Assembly (NCBI GenBank): GCA_964019425.1
Contig: OZ025801.1
Location: 1,054,001-1,118,000 of the forward strand
Length of the DNA: 64,000 bases
Direction: 5' to 3'
Source of the DNA: Flectonema sp. DT1601
Lineage: Eukaryota; Euglenozoa; Diplonemea; Diplonemida; Diplonemidae
Under the pieces are notes generated by a model. The model ran no database searches. It saw only the letters and a program-made list of their open reading frames with translations, and was not told the DNA's origin. Made by a program: the position numbers and the translations under genes. Below are positions 52,598 through 61,504 of this stretch, one piece after another (position 1 is the first letter of the stretch; every line of letters starts with the position of its first letter).

Positions 52598-53344
52598 ATG
52601 AGTTCAAATAAAGAAAAGCAACCGGCAGAATCGGACCTACAAAACTCATCCGTTAAAAGAGTAAAAACTGAAGACGACACCAGTGAAGAAGGACAGCAGA
52701 AGAGTGTGTTCATTTCAGGTCTTCCCAGAAGGACTACGAAGGAGACACTAGACGAGTTATTTGCGGAAGTTGGTCCAGTCATTTCTCACGACATAGCAGC
52801 GCGTGCCGGTGGTACTATCGCATTCGTCGAGTTCGATTCCGTTGAAATTGCACGTGCGGCGATTAAAATCTCCGGAAGTTTTATTGAAGGATCAAAAGTA
52901 AACATTCAATCAAAACGTAATCAGGGAGGAGCTGCTGCTAAAGTGGGAAAACAAAAATCGAATACCATTTTTATTAAATTCATGGAAGGAAGCAACATGT
53001 CAGCGTTGGATGTACAAGAAGCTTTTAACGTATGTAATTATATGGCCAAAATCACAACACAACAACACAACACAACAACACAGCTCTGTGGTGGTATCAA
53101 AGACCTTCGAATGCACAACAGCCGCCTCTATTGTTTTGTAGAGTTTCACAAATTGGAAGCCGCAACAGTCGCAACACAAATAGAAGACCCTCGATTTCAA
53201 GTACACTACAGTCAGCAGAGTTCCAGCACTGCTCCAACTAACTACTCTGGAAGCTCTGCTTCTGTAAGGGCAAAGGTTGAGGCATCGAAGTCAAAACCGG
53301 CATCAATGTTCAAACCTCGAACTGTTATTAAAAAGAAATCATAA
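52598..53344 (+). CDS. Two-RRM RNA-binding protein with an in-frame cis intron
   Basis: Exons 52598-53029 and 53084-53344 give 230 residues. RRM1 spans about 38-110 (RNP2 VFISGL, RNP1 GGTIAFVEF); RRM2 spans about 123-200 (RNP2 IFIKFM, RNP1 LYCFVEF). The N- and C-termini are Lys/Ser-rich with nuclear-signal-like KRVK and a KSKPASMFKP tail. The unspliced ORF stays open through the 54-nt intron, but splicing gives EAFN-LCGGIKDLRM, the normal helix 1 to strand 2 of an RRM. Retention would insert 18 Thr/Gln/Asn-rich residues. It probably acts in splicing or mRNA fate; the exact orthologue is unknown. Confidence 0.85.
   Translation: MSSNKEKQPAESDLQNSSVKRVKTEDDTSEEGQQKSVFISGLPRRTTKETLDELFAEVGPVISHDIAARAGGTIAFVEFDSVEIARAAIKISGSFIEGSKVNIQSKRNQGGAAAKVGKQKSNTIFIKFMEGSNMSALDVQEAFNVCNYMAKITTQQHNTTTQLCGGIKDLRMHNSRLYCFVEFHKLEAATVATQIEDPRFQVHYSQQSSSTAPTNYSGSSASVRAKVEASKSKPASMFKPRTVIKKKS
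53030..53083 (+). other. In-frame cis intron (54 nt) in the RRM gene
   Basis: Donor GTATGT, acceptor CAACAACACAG, no pyrimidine tract, and a CAACA-rich body. The length is a multiple of three without a stop, so it is invisible to ORF prediction. Removal restores RRM2 spacing. Confidence 0.8.
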
Positions 53345-53658
53345 AAATAATAACATCTGAACTGTTTTTAAGAACTCACCTTTCATGGTTACGACTTGTT
53401 GTAATCAACTCCTTCTTGTTCACCCTCGACGGATTACTTTGGTCTCAAATATTACTTTTTGACTACTAACTTAGTTACGCCGGCTGTTGCCGAAGATTCA
53501 TCTAATTGGATAAAAGTTAAAAAATAATTTCCAATTTACTTTATAACATCTGACTTGAGAACAGACACACAAAATAATTAAATGAGATTGCCTATCGGAC
53601 TGGTTGTACCAAAGTAACGTTTCATTATCTATTATTCTTCATCAGTGACACAAATAAC
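53345..53658. other. Intergenic
   Basis: No gene seen. TTATTCTTCATCAG (AG 53644-53645) ends 14 nt before the next ATG. Confidence 0.6.
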
Positions 53659-54066
53659 ATGTCGCTTCAATACGGACTTGGTGGTACGCGGATTCGTAAA
53701 ATATACGGTGGAGAGGAATCGGGTAGGAAACCATTACCTCCCATGGCACTTGGTAAGGGATCGTGTCAACAAAAACATGAGGAAGGATCTAATGCTAGAA
53801 AAGCAATGTTCGAAAGTCAGATCAAAGTAACGTCAGCAAAGAGGTTGTCAAATGGGCCACAAGTTGATAGCAGTCGATGTCTTAGTCAAAGTGAAGATTA
53901 TCGTTTTAAGAAACCAACCGCTGCGATATCAGTTACTCGAAAACCTGACCAACCAACAGCGAAACCGATTTATAGAAAAGCACCGGCGCCTACCTTTTCA
54001 CTCGAATGGAAGATGCCGAATACCCGCCACCCGGACTTTGCAACTCGTAAGATGACGTCTCAGTGA
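53659..54066 (+). CDS. Small basic hypothetical protein (135 aa)
   Basis: An ATG ORF just after a pyrimidine-AG acceptor. The composition is Lys/Arg/Ser/Pro/Gln-rich with little hydrophobic core (YGLGGTRIRKIYGGEESGRK at the start, KAPAPTFSLEWKMPNTRHP at the end), so it is probably largely disordered. No signal peptide, membrane span or known motif is visible. I do not recognise it. The intact frame with mixed codons and the proper upstream signal support coding. Confidence 0.6.
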   Translation: MSLQYGLGGTRIRKIYGGEESGRKPLPPMALGKGSCQQKHEEGSNARKAMFESQIKVTSAKRLSNGPQVDSSRCLSQSEDYRFKKPTAAISVTRKPDQPTAKPIYRKAPAPTFSLEWKMPNTRHPDFATRKMTSQ

Positions 54067-54099
54067 AGCTTTTCATTATTTAGTAGAAAACAATTATAA

Positions 54100-54129
54100 C
54101 TTCACTTCACTTCACTTCACTTCACTTCA
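54100..54129. repeat. CTTCA microsatellite (6 units)
   Basis: Six perfect pentamers directly downstream of the small basic ORF. Confidence 0.9.
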
Positions 54130-54267
54130 GTGAAGGAATTCAACAATTGAAGACTGAGTTCGGTGTCACTGAACTACCTCTCTCACCTGAGCCTAATTAA
54201 TTATCATATTAATATCTCCCACACCATTATGAAGTAAGAAATGTCTCCAGCCAGAGCGTTGAACCTG

Positions 54268-54715
54268 TCAAAGGGTCCCCTTATAAAATGCATGGCAAAC
54301 AGAGAATTCGCTTCTCTTCTCTTCTGTTGGGGTAGTAAATCTATCCATTTTATTAGTACTTGTTCTTTCCCATCCTCCTCTACGAACGATAATTACTGGT
54401 AGAGATACTTGATATGATACATAAATAGACGTCTTCTGAATAATTCTTTCAGATGTAATCATTCGATTCATAGACTGGTGAAGATTGATAACTCTTTTGG
54501 GAGGCATCCTATCTTTACGTATAAAGTAGTCCATAAAATCAAAGTATGACGACAGCCTAGAAATCCATTTGTAAATCTGATTAAGAGTTTTAGTACCTTC
54601 TGTATGTTCTGCTCCCTACCCATGTGATCAACTCCGTTTGGTAGATCGCTAATTTTTTTTGTAACTTTTTTTGTCTTTTTTTTCATTACCTGTGAGGTCT
54701 CCTGAGGGTGGCCAT
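54268..54715 (-). CDS. Candidate split minus-strand gene, unidentified
   Basis: On the minus strand ACTAACAAACAG, identical to the PABPN1-like intron 2 acceptor, lies just before an ATG at 54715. The reading MATLRRPHS would splice (GTAATG...AAATTAG, 54649-54689) to DLPNGVDHMGREQNIQK, and a frame ending at 54268 holds a non-repetitive stretch of about 100 residues (MDYFIRKDRMPPKRVINLHQ and on). Joining the two frames needs another short intron: GTACTAAAACTCTTAATCAG (20 nt, 54577-54596) or a 44-nt GTAAAG...ACCAG alternative. The complexity of the sequence is higher than in other gaps. I recognise no family. Chance open frames remain possible. Confidence 0.3.
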
Positions 54716-54875
54716 TCTCTCTAATCGCTGTTTGTTAGTTTTTTTTTATTTGTTGGAAACCAAGAGCCGTCTTACTCACATATCTCACAGCATTAAAAAG
54801 TCTGAGAAATATCGCAACACTCACCTTTGATAGGACGTTAATGTAATAATCATCTGTTCTGCAGTATACTTAACT

Positions 54876-56735
54876 ATGAAGGTAGTAGGGCTCATGAGCG
54901 GTGGGAAAGACTCTCTAAATAGTTTAGGGAAATGTTTAAAACACGGTCACGAGATTGTCTGCATTGCGAACTTATCACCAGAAGAAGAAGCTGAAGAGTT
55001 GGATTCATTTTGCTTTCAGACAGTCGGTCATGGACACGTTGAAAGGATTGCAGTAGCTATGGGTGTTCCTTTAGTTAGAGGAAAGATTAAAAGAGGAACT
55101 TCAAATGTACAAAGTATGGCCTACCCAGCAAGACCAAGTGATCAAGAAGATGAAGTAGAACGTCTATACGATTTGTTATTTGATGTTAAACAACAATACC
55201 CAGAAGTTAACGCTGTATCAAGTGGTGCTATACTTTCTAACTATCAGAGGTTACGTGTTGAATCTGTTGCAACACGTCTTGGGTTAGTCAGTCTCTCATA
55301 TCTCTGGCAACGTGATCAGGACGACTACGTCAACGAGCTGTCTGAAGAAGGTTACGAAGCAGCCATAATAAAAATAGCTTCCATGGGAATGAAGAAGTCT
55401 CACCTCGGTCGTCACCTCAGCGAGTTTAAAGACGACTTCTTACAACTTGACTACCTCCATTCAGCAGGTGAAGGAGGTGAGTACGAGACACTAATAACAG
55501 ATTGTCCATTGTTCGATACTAAATTAGTAATCACAAACCCTGTAGTCCACATGTCATCTGATGATAAGTTCGCTCCTGTCGGACACATTACTTTTGGACT
55601 CGAATCACAAGCAAAAGATGGCGACTTCAGCAACCGCCTGAAACCAACTCCCCCAACTGAAACGCTCCAAAAACTTAACAGCTCAGCAAACCAATTCAGA
55701 AGTGATAACCCTCTTTCCCAAATCGATGACATTAAAACTTATTCCAACAAGAAATGTTGGTCCTCCAAGGATGGAACTTGGCGGATATTTGCAGGGATGT
55801 CTGGAGACTGTGCAGGTAAACTGCTGTCATCAATAGACAACCTAAAAGACAGTACAGCATTCGTACACGTGTATGGGAAATCGATTAGTAATTTCGCAGC
55901 TGTTAATAAAGCTTACAATCCTAACTTTGATTCAAATCCACCATCGCGTGCGTTCGTAGAGAACAACGGCCAGTCGACTGATGTTACGATGGACGTGTTG
56001 ATATATGACGGAGATCGTAATAACAGAACTACCCTTCATGTTCAAAGTATTAGTGAGTGGGCACCAGCTTGTATTGGTCCATACGCACAGGCAACAACAG
56101 TAAGTGGAACAGTAATGCATGCAGGTATGCTTGGGTTAGATCCTCCTTCAATGGTATTAGTAGGAAGTACAGAAGGAAATCGTTCAGATGCTTGCCATGC
56201 CCAGGCTACCCGAGCAATAAAAAGCTACTACTCTGTGATGCCAATTGTTGAGAGTTCAATGGAACTGGTTGGTATGGGAATCGCATATGTTGTCAGCACC
56301 AGCGATTTCTCAAACGTTGCATCTGCTTGGAATGCCGAGTACAGCAATAAGTCAGTATTTCCTCTCTGTGTTGCTGTTACGGTATCGGCTTTGCCGAAAT
56401 TCGCTGCCTTTGAGTTGCAGCTATTCTCATCGACAAAGTCTTCTTCTGCCCCTCGTTTATCATCACAAGATGGTGTGTCTTTGGTACTCTTACCTAGCAT
56501 GGCGTACGCTGTTTGTCCGTTACCTGCTATTGCAGAAGGTATTCAAAAACTATCAGCTGCCGGATTTGAACCTGGTCATGTTAAGGTCTTCACCTCGGCA
56601 GCCGACTACTCCTCTCTCTCTGAACACTTGTCCTGCTGTAGCGAACTTGCCACCACTGTTTTGGCTACTGAGGGGTATGTTGATTTCGTTTTTTCTTTTT
56701 CCGATGCCACGGCACATCATTTGATTTCATGTTGA
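54876..56735 (+). CDS. DPH6: Diphthine-ammonia ligase (Dph6/ATPBD4) with C-terminal RidA-like domains
   Basis: 619 residues. Residues 1-235 form the adenine-nucleotide alpha-hydrolase (PP-loop) domain: SGGKDSLNSLGKCLKHGHEI at 8-27, VSSGAILSNYQRLRVE near 112, YLWQRDQ near 143, and GEGGEYETLITDCPLFD near 200, all diagnostic of Dph6. This enzyme performs the final amidation in diphthamide synthesis on elongation factor 2 in the cytosol. The rest carries two YjgF/RidA-type modules (WAPACIGPYAQATTVSGTVMHAG near 393 and a second, weaker one to the end), as in the long fungal and plant forms. The acceptor TTCTGCAG lies 11 nt before the ATG. Confidence 0.93.
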   Translation: MKVVGLMSGGKDSLNSLGKCLKHGHEIVCIANLSPEEEAEELDSFCFQTVGHGHVERIAVAMGVPLVRGKIKRGTSNVQSMAYPARPSDQEDEVERLYDLLFDVKQQYPEVNAVSSGAILSNYQRLRVESVATRLGLVSLSYLWQRDQDDYVNELSEEGYEAAIIKIASMGMKKSHLGRHLSEFKDDFLQLDYLHSAGEGGEYETLITDCPLFDTKLVITNPVVHMSSDDKFAPVGHITFGLESQAKDGDFSNRLKPTPPTETLQKLNSSANQFRSDNPLSQIDDIKTYSNKKCWSSKDGTWRIFAGMSGDCAGKLLSSIDNLKDSTAFVHVYGKSISNFAAVNKAYNPNFDSNPPSRAFVENNGQSTDVTMDVLIYDGDRNNRTTLHVQSISEWAPACIGPYAQATTVSGTVMHAGMLGLDPPSMVLVGSTEGNRSDACHAQATRAIKSYYSVMPIVESSMELVGMGIAYVVSTSDFSNVASAWNAEYSNKSVFPLCVAVTVSALPKFAAFELQLFSSTKSSSAPRLSSQDGVSLVLLPSMAYAVCPLPAIAEGIQKLSAAGFEPGHVKVFTSAADYSSLSEHLSCCSELATTVLATEGYVDFVFSFSDATAHHLISC

Positions 56736-57128
56736 AGAGATGTGTGCAGCTCACAACACAACAAACACAGCGCTTCGATAATCTCTGAGAAGGGAACTAC
56801 AGAACTCTCAAGTGTTGCTTTAATATGGTCCGCTGGTGGAATATCAGAGTAATTGATGTCTGTTGTCGTAATAGATGATGAGGGTTGCGGCTGGCCCCCT
56901 TGAGAGTCGGCACCGTCCCAGCACTGTTTTCATTTACCACAAGTGAACGCTTGACCGCTTGTATCATATCAGCGAAATGGTTTTTATTTTTTGAATATAA
57001 TTATTATTTATCATTCCTACCAGCAGGTCTGACTCTACAAAAAGCTAACAACGCGAGTGTTTCGTATTTCTTGACTTGTTCTTTATTCACTGGCTGTGTT
57101 ATTTTCTATTCTCTCACAAGATTATCGG
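56736..57128. other. Intergenic
   Basis: No gene seen. TTCTATTCTCTCACAAG (AG 57119-57120) is a clear acceptor 8 nt before the next ATG. Confidence 0.6.
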
Positions 57129-57881
57129 ATGGGGAAGGATCGAAAGAAAAACTGGAATTCCGCTGCACGCAAGCAGGTGGCAATTGAAACAGAAAAGGAG
57201 ACAAAAACTTATTCAAAATCATGTCTGATTACAGAGACTGTAAGTACTGTGAAGATAGAAAGACAAGTAAGATTAACTAAGGTACTATTGGTAGCGGAGG
57301 ATTCCTATAAAGCAGCCGAGGGAATTTCAAATTCCGTAGTCTTAGATTTCGCCAGTGACAGCAATCCAGGAGGTGGATGGCGAGGAGGTCAGACTGGAAC
57401 ACAAGAAGAATCCCTGTGTAGGCGATCTACTCTTGGAATTGCTTTAGAAAAGCATTCCTCTTCAGGAGGATATCCAATAAATAATAATAATGTGATCTAC
57501 GTACCCAAAGTAATGGTATTTCGAGGAACAGAAGAAGAAGACTACAATTCAAGACCTCCATTTGAAACTTCAGTCATCGCTGCTGCTCTTCGAAACTCTG
57601 ACAACACAAAACAATTAATGAACTCCACAGATTCTGTTGTAGTCACTGCGGTAAACAAGAAACATTCATCAGTTGTGCTTGGTGCTTGGGGTTGTGGAGC
57701 ATTCGGGAATTCACCATCATCCGTGGCAGCGGCATTTGCGTCTTCTCTTAAGAAAGTTGATTCAGGCAGCGATCCCTTCACAGTAATATTTGCTATACCA
57801 AATAGTAATAATGATTCTTTCTATGAGTTTACTGATGTCTTAAGCAAAGCTTTCCCTGACATAATTGAAATTATGAAATAG
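57129..57881 (+). CDS. PARG-like macrodomain hydrolase (TIGR02452/DUF2263 family)
   Basis: 250 residues. The catalytic PARG-type loop is intact: DSNPGGGWRGGQTGTQEESL near 77-96 combines the GGG-x6-QEE signature, in which the second Glu is catalytic in bacterial and protist PARGs. Further family blocks are VIYVPKVMVFR near 124 and VVLGAWGCGAFGNSP near 182. The N-terminal 60 residues are basic and charged. Known members cut poly(ADP-ribose). The first ATG after the acceptor is 57129; the frame is also open upstream but without an ATG after the splice site. Together with the ARH-type protein at 31226 it forms a two-enzyme ADP-ribose removal set. Confidence 0.88.
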   Translation: MGKDRKKNWNSAARKQVAIETEKETKTYSKSCLITETVSTVKIERQVRLTKVLLVAEDSYKAAEGISNSVVLDFASDSNPGGGWRGGQTGTQEESLCRRSTLGIALEKHSSSGGYPINNNNVIYVPKVMVFRGTEEEDYNSRPPFETSVIAAALRNSDNTKQLMNSTDSVVVTAVNKKHSSVVLGAWGCGAFGNSPSSVAAAFASSLKKVDSGSDPFTVIFAIPNSNNDSFYEFTDVLSKAFPDIIEIMK

Positions 57882-58062
57882 CACATCACCATCTATCTGA
57901 CAGAAGATTATCCTTTATAGGTTATTAAGAACAATAGTTTCTCATGTATTTTATTCTTTTTTATCAGAAACAGATGTGATGGTTTTTGCGTTGAGATGAA
58001 TTCTTTGTTTTGATAATTTAATATTTATTTTTTTTAAAAAACCAGTTCATAAAAAAAATAAA

Positions 58063-58815
58063 ATGACCTGTAAGGTTGAAGGAAAGATAAAAGCCTTCAT
58101 ACTATCAACTGGGGAAGAGCTTCGGAGGTGGGGAGGAAAAGAATGTTTTTTGACTCACGAAAGTGATCTTGGACCAGTTCTCGTAGTAAAGACACCATCG
58201 ACTGCCATCGGTAAAGGTACCTTCTATTCCCTTCCTAACATTAAATCAATTCTTGGAATGGAAGAACAAGGAAAGGGAAAGTTCACAACACCTCCGGGAG
58301 TAAAAGACGGCAAGCTAACGATATTCGTGGATAGACAAAAGCATAAAGCCTCCCTTCAAATATCATGCGAAGGAGAAGGAAATATTAAAAACCTTCAACA
58401 GATGACTCAATTACTTGGAAAAGGTCTCTTCGGCATCATAGAATGGACGAAAATGCAGCTTGACATTGACGCTGGAAGGAAGAAGAAGAAAGGAGGAGAA
58501 TTCAATGCGGCTTTAAAGATTAGAAAAGAACTTCAGCGTCGAGCTCTAAGAGAGCAACTTATTGAAACTAATTCATCCGATGATGAAAGTGTTCAACAAC
58601 ATCATCAAGAGGAGGGTCTTGATGAGGATTCTTTTGAAATAAAACGACCGAAAAAACGGAATTCTGAAAGAACCAAACGACATCTCCTCTGCGATGAAAA
58701 CCTTCAGCGAATTGAAGGGGATGCTCCAACTTCTAGAGGAACATCGACTCACGACAGACGTAGAAAGGCGGCTGTACTTACAGAGTGGCTCAACGATAAT
58801 TACCATGTTTCTTAA
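58063..58815 (+). CDS. Hypothetical protein, globular N-terminus and basic tail (250 aa)
   Basis: The first ATG after TTTTTAAAAAACCAG (AG 58044-58045). Residues 1-130 alternate strands and turns (GKIKAFILSTGEELRRW, GKLTIFVDRQKHKASLQISC), suggesting a small beta-rich domain. Residues about 145-250 are highly charged (RKKKKGG, KRPKKRNSERTKRH), likely disordered and nuclear or RNA-associated. No family recognised. Confidence 0.65.
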   Translation: MTCKVEGKIKAFILSTGEELRRWGGKECFLTHESDLGPVLVVKTPSTAIGKGTFYSLPNIKSILGMEEQGKGKFTTPPGVKDGKLTIFVDRQKHKASLQISCEGEGNIKNLQQMTQLLGKGLFGIIEWTKMQLDIDAGRKKKKGGEFNAALKIRKELQRRALREQLIETNSSDDESVQQHHQEEGLDEDSFEIKRPKKRNSERTKRHLLCDENLQRIEGDAPTSRGTSTHDRRRKAAVLTEWLNDNYHVS

Positions 58816-59100
58816 AGTTTTGGAAAGTTTCTCTGCCCTGTTTCTTTCTTTCTAAAGAACGAAAAAAATTGAAAAACGCGTAGTTATAGCTGCGTGTTTG
58901 GTTTTTTTTTTAATTTACTTTATTTTTGTACTCGTCGGCCTGTAATCTTTGTTGAAGATAAAAGAGTTCGTCTAATGTTTTATTTTTAATATTTTTAACT
59001 ACAGAAACAACGAATGATCGACACCAACACGAAATCCATTCTGTGAGAGACTAGCTGTGGTTTTGACAAGTGTTTTTTATAACGTTTAGGTATCCAAAAC

Positions 59101-60585
59101 ATGGGTACCGATGACATAGAAGAAACCGGATTAGTGAAAGATGAGGAAACTGTCGGATATGAGATGACTGAATCATCACTGAGTGTTACTAATCATTTCA
59201 CTAATAAGAATGAGGGATACATTCTATTCGTCGTCATAACAGCTGCTCTGACTGCAGCATCTCTCGGATACGATGTCGGAGTGATGGCTGACGCTACTCT
59301 TCACATGGATCAATCTTTTGATTTCGGTGATACGAAGAAGGAAATTGTTGTCGGGAGTTTGAACTTTATGGCTGCCTTTGGATCTCTTTTTGCCGGTTAC
59401 ATTGCTGACACCTTCGGAAGGAAGAAAACACTCGCAGCATGCAGTGCGCTATACATCATTGGTACTGCAGGAATGACAATCGCAACCAGCTTTGAGATAC
59501 TACTCGTTGGGAGAGTTATCACTGGACTTGGTGTCGGGCTCTCCTTCGTAGTTGGTCCAACGTACATTAGTGAAATCACACCTGCTGCTGTAAGAGGTAA
59601 ACTTGCTTCTGTATTCGATATCTCAATCAACGTTGGAATTCTCGTCGGCTACATCGCCGGCTTTGCTTGCGAAGAACTTCTCAGCGGCTCCCTACGCTGG
59701 AGATCAATGCTTGGAATTGGTGTTTTATTTCCTATATTAGTTGCTGTGTTTTTATTATTCTTGCCGGAGTCTCCGAGGTGGCTGCTACTTCACGGAAGGG
59801 ACAGCGAGGCTAGAGAAATACTAATAAAACTGTTTGGAGGTTCTGAAGCTGCAGCTGCCGAGTGCATCTCCGAAATCAGAGGAGAGGAAGACATAACACA
59901 TGGGAGTTGGGGTGAAACTCTTTGTCCTCCTGAGGGGTATGCGAGATCTGTGATGGGTATTGCTTTTGGACTTGCGTTCTGGCAACAGATAACAGGATCT
60001 GAAGCAGTATTGTATTACAGTGCAACCTTTTTAAAGAATGCGGGGCTGACCAGTCAACGTATGTTACTATTGGGGAACATGTTAGTTGGTCTCGCTAAAC
60101 TACTTCCTGAATTCTGGGTAATGTACTCAATCGATAGCCGAGGTAGGAGATGGCATCTATTAGTGAGTGCCGTCACCATGACAATTGCTGTATTTGCTCT
60201 GACTGTGGCTTTTGCTGTTGATGCTCCTTCTTGGGTTATGATTGTACTACTTTGTGCATTCATGGCGACATTTTCTCTCGGATTGGGTCCGTTTTCATTT
60301 ATCACAGCCTCTGAGATCATTCCTTTAAAATACCGCGCTAAAGGAATGTCACTCGTGACCTTCATCAATCGATTTGTTAGCGGGGCAGTGGCACTGACTG
60401 CCCTCACTCTCTCTGAACAGATTGGGATGAAATACTACTTTTTGATATACAGCGTTATCAGTGCGATGTCTATTTATTTCTACAAACGTAGGGTACCAGA
60501 AACAGCTGGAAAAACCCTTGAAGGGATCACTGCAGAGATGAAGAAGGTTCGCCCAACCTCTGTCTGTAAAGCGTGTTTCTGTTAA
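59101..60585 (+). CDS. Major facilitator superfamily sugar/polyol transporter
   Basis: 494 residues with twelve hydrophobic helices. Sugar-porter landmarks are all present: LGYDVGVMAD in helix 1, GYIADTFGRKKTL between helices 2 and 3, LLVGRVITGLGVGLSFVVGPTYISEITPAAVRGKL in helices 4-5, PESPRWLLLHGR after helix 6, FWQQITGSEAVLYYS in helix 7, DSRGRRWHL and PETAGKTLEGI at the end. It resembles plant polyol/monosaccharide and proton myo-inositol symporters. The N-terminal 35 residues are acidic and cytosolic; the C-terminal CKACFC is a Cys cluster that may be palmitoylated. The substrate cannot be told from the sequence. Confidence 0.93.
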   Translation: MGTDDIEETGLVKDEETVGYEMTESSLSVTNHFTNKNEGYILFVVITAALTAASLGYDVGVMADATLHMDQSFDFGDTKKEIVVGSLNFMAAFGSLFAGYIADTFGRKKTLAACSALYIIGTAGMTIATSFEILLVGRVITGLGVGLSFVVGPTYISEITPAAVRGKLASVFDISINVGILVGYIAGFACEELLSGSLRWRSMLGIGVLFPILVAVFLLFLPESPRWLLLHGRDSEAREILIKLFGGSEAAAAECISEIRGEEDITHGSWGETLCPPEGYARSVMGIAFGLAFWQQITGSEAVLYYSATFLKNAGLTSQRMLLLGNMLVGLAKLLPEFWVMYSIDSRGRRWHLLVSAVTMTIAVFALTVAFAVDAPSWVMIVLLCAFMATFSLGLGPFSFITASEIIPLKYRAKGMSLVTFINRFVSGAVALTALTLSEQIGMKYYFLIYSVISAMSIYFYKRRVPETAGKTLEGITAEMKKVRPTSVCKACFC

Positions 60586-60892
60586 CGCAGCTCTTCCTTA
60601 TTTATTGTCAGGTTTTGTTACTCTTTTATTCGCTCTCTCTACCGTCTGATTATTGCTGTTTGTGCAATTCAACGTTTTGATTGTTTTATTATTATTATTT
60701 TTTTTTTGTTTAAATTTTAAATATTATTTTCAATAAAGGGCTACAGAAATGACGAAGCACAGCCTGTGATATTGTTTGACAGATTGCTATCCTTCGGTTT
60801 GGTGATGTAGTTGATATTTGTATAAGTAATTAAACCTCACAGACTCCAACACATCAACTAAATAATAATAATAAAAAAAAAATAATAAAAAG
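60586..60892. other. Intergenic
   Basis: No gene seen. AAACCTCACAG (AG 60841-60842) is the acceptor of the CCCH gene; the 5' leader after it is ACT/AAT-rich. Confidence 0.6.
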
Positions 60893-61504
60893 ATGTCACT
60901 CAATTTCAATGGAATGCTTCTCGAGGAAAACAACTTGTTGGGAGGACTAGGTCCTGTGGGTCAGGTGTGTTTTTTTTATTCGTTTGATTATTTTATTTTA
61001 TTTGTATGACCCGTCTCTCACTAAAACAACAACAGATTGGGATGAGTGTCGTTCGCGATGAGTTAGATGGAACGCTTGAGACGTCATCCGATGAGGACAA
61101 GTCTTGGGGACAGAACAACAAGAAAGCGATTGACGTTCAAAAATATAAAACGAGGATTTGCAAGTATGTAATATTTAGTAACTTCACTTCTATTTGAGTG
61201 TTAGTAATCAAAAAATAAACAACACAACAGAAACTGGTCTACGAGTGGAACTTGTGGATACGGACCACGTTGTGTCTTTGCTCATGGTGATGTAGAGCAG
61301 CGTCGTACCATCGCAGATGGCACTCGCACTCGTCGCAAGAGAGATGATGAAGTGTCACAAGGAGCTGCTGACTTTGCGATGCAAATGCAACAGATGCTCG
61401 ACTTCCAAATGATGCAAGCAGCTACACAGGGAGTTCAACAACAGAACTCAACAGGTGCTACTTACTGGGTCCCAATCTCATCAGCTGGTGTGACTGCCTT
61501 CTAA
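60893..61504 (+). CDS. CCCH zinc-finger RNA-binding protein
   Basis: Three exons (60893-60964, 61036-61163, 61231-61504) encode 157 residues. Splicing assembles one TTP-type finger, YKTRICKNWSTSGTCGYG then PRCVFAH, with exact C-x8-C-x5-C-x3-H spacing and the preceding YKT lead-in typical of AU-rich-element binders. Exon 2 is acidic (DELDGTLETSSDEDKS), and exon 3 ends in a Met/Gln-rich helix (MQMQQMLDFQMMQAA). Single-finger CCCH proteins of this kind regulate mRNA stability or translation, a major control layer where transcription is polycistronic. Without both introns the finger is split, so the gene is missed by simple ORF calling. Confidence 0.9.
60965..61035 (+). other. cis intron 1 (71 nt) of the CCCH gene
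   Basis: Donor GTGTGT, acceptor AAACAACAACAG. Splicing joins GPVGQ to IGMSVV at a codon boundary. Confidence 0.85.
61164..61230 (+). other. cis intron 2 (67 nt) of the CCCH gene
   Basis: Donor GTATGT, acceptor AACAACACAACAG. Splicing joins RICK to NWSTSGTC and completes the finger. Confidence 0.9.

Larger units (their letters stand above)
54067..54875. other. Interval with a CTTCA microsatellite and a possible minus-strand gene
   Basis: No + strand gene. The start carries six CTTCA units. The rest contains overlapping minus-strand frames described separately. ATCTGTTCTGCAG (AG 54863-54864) is the acceptor for Dph6. Confidence 0.55.
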
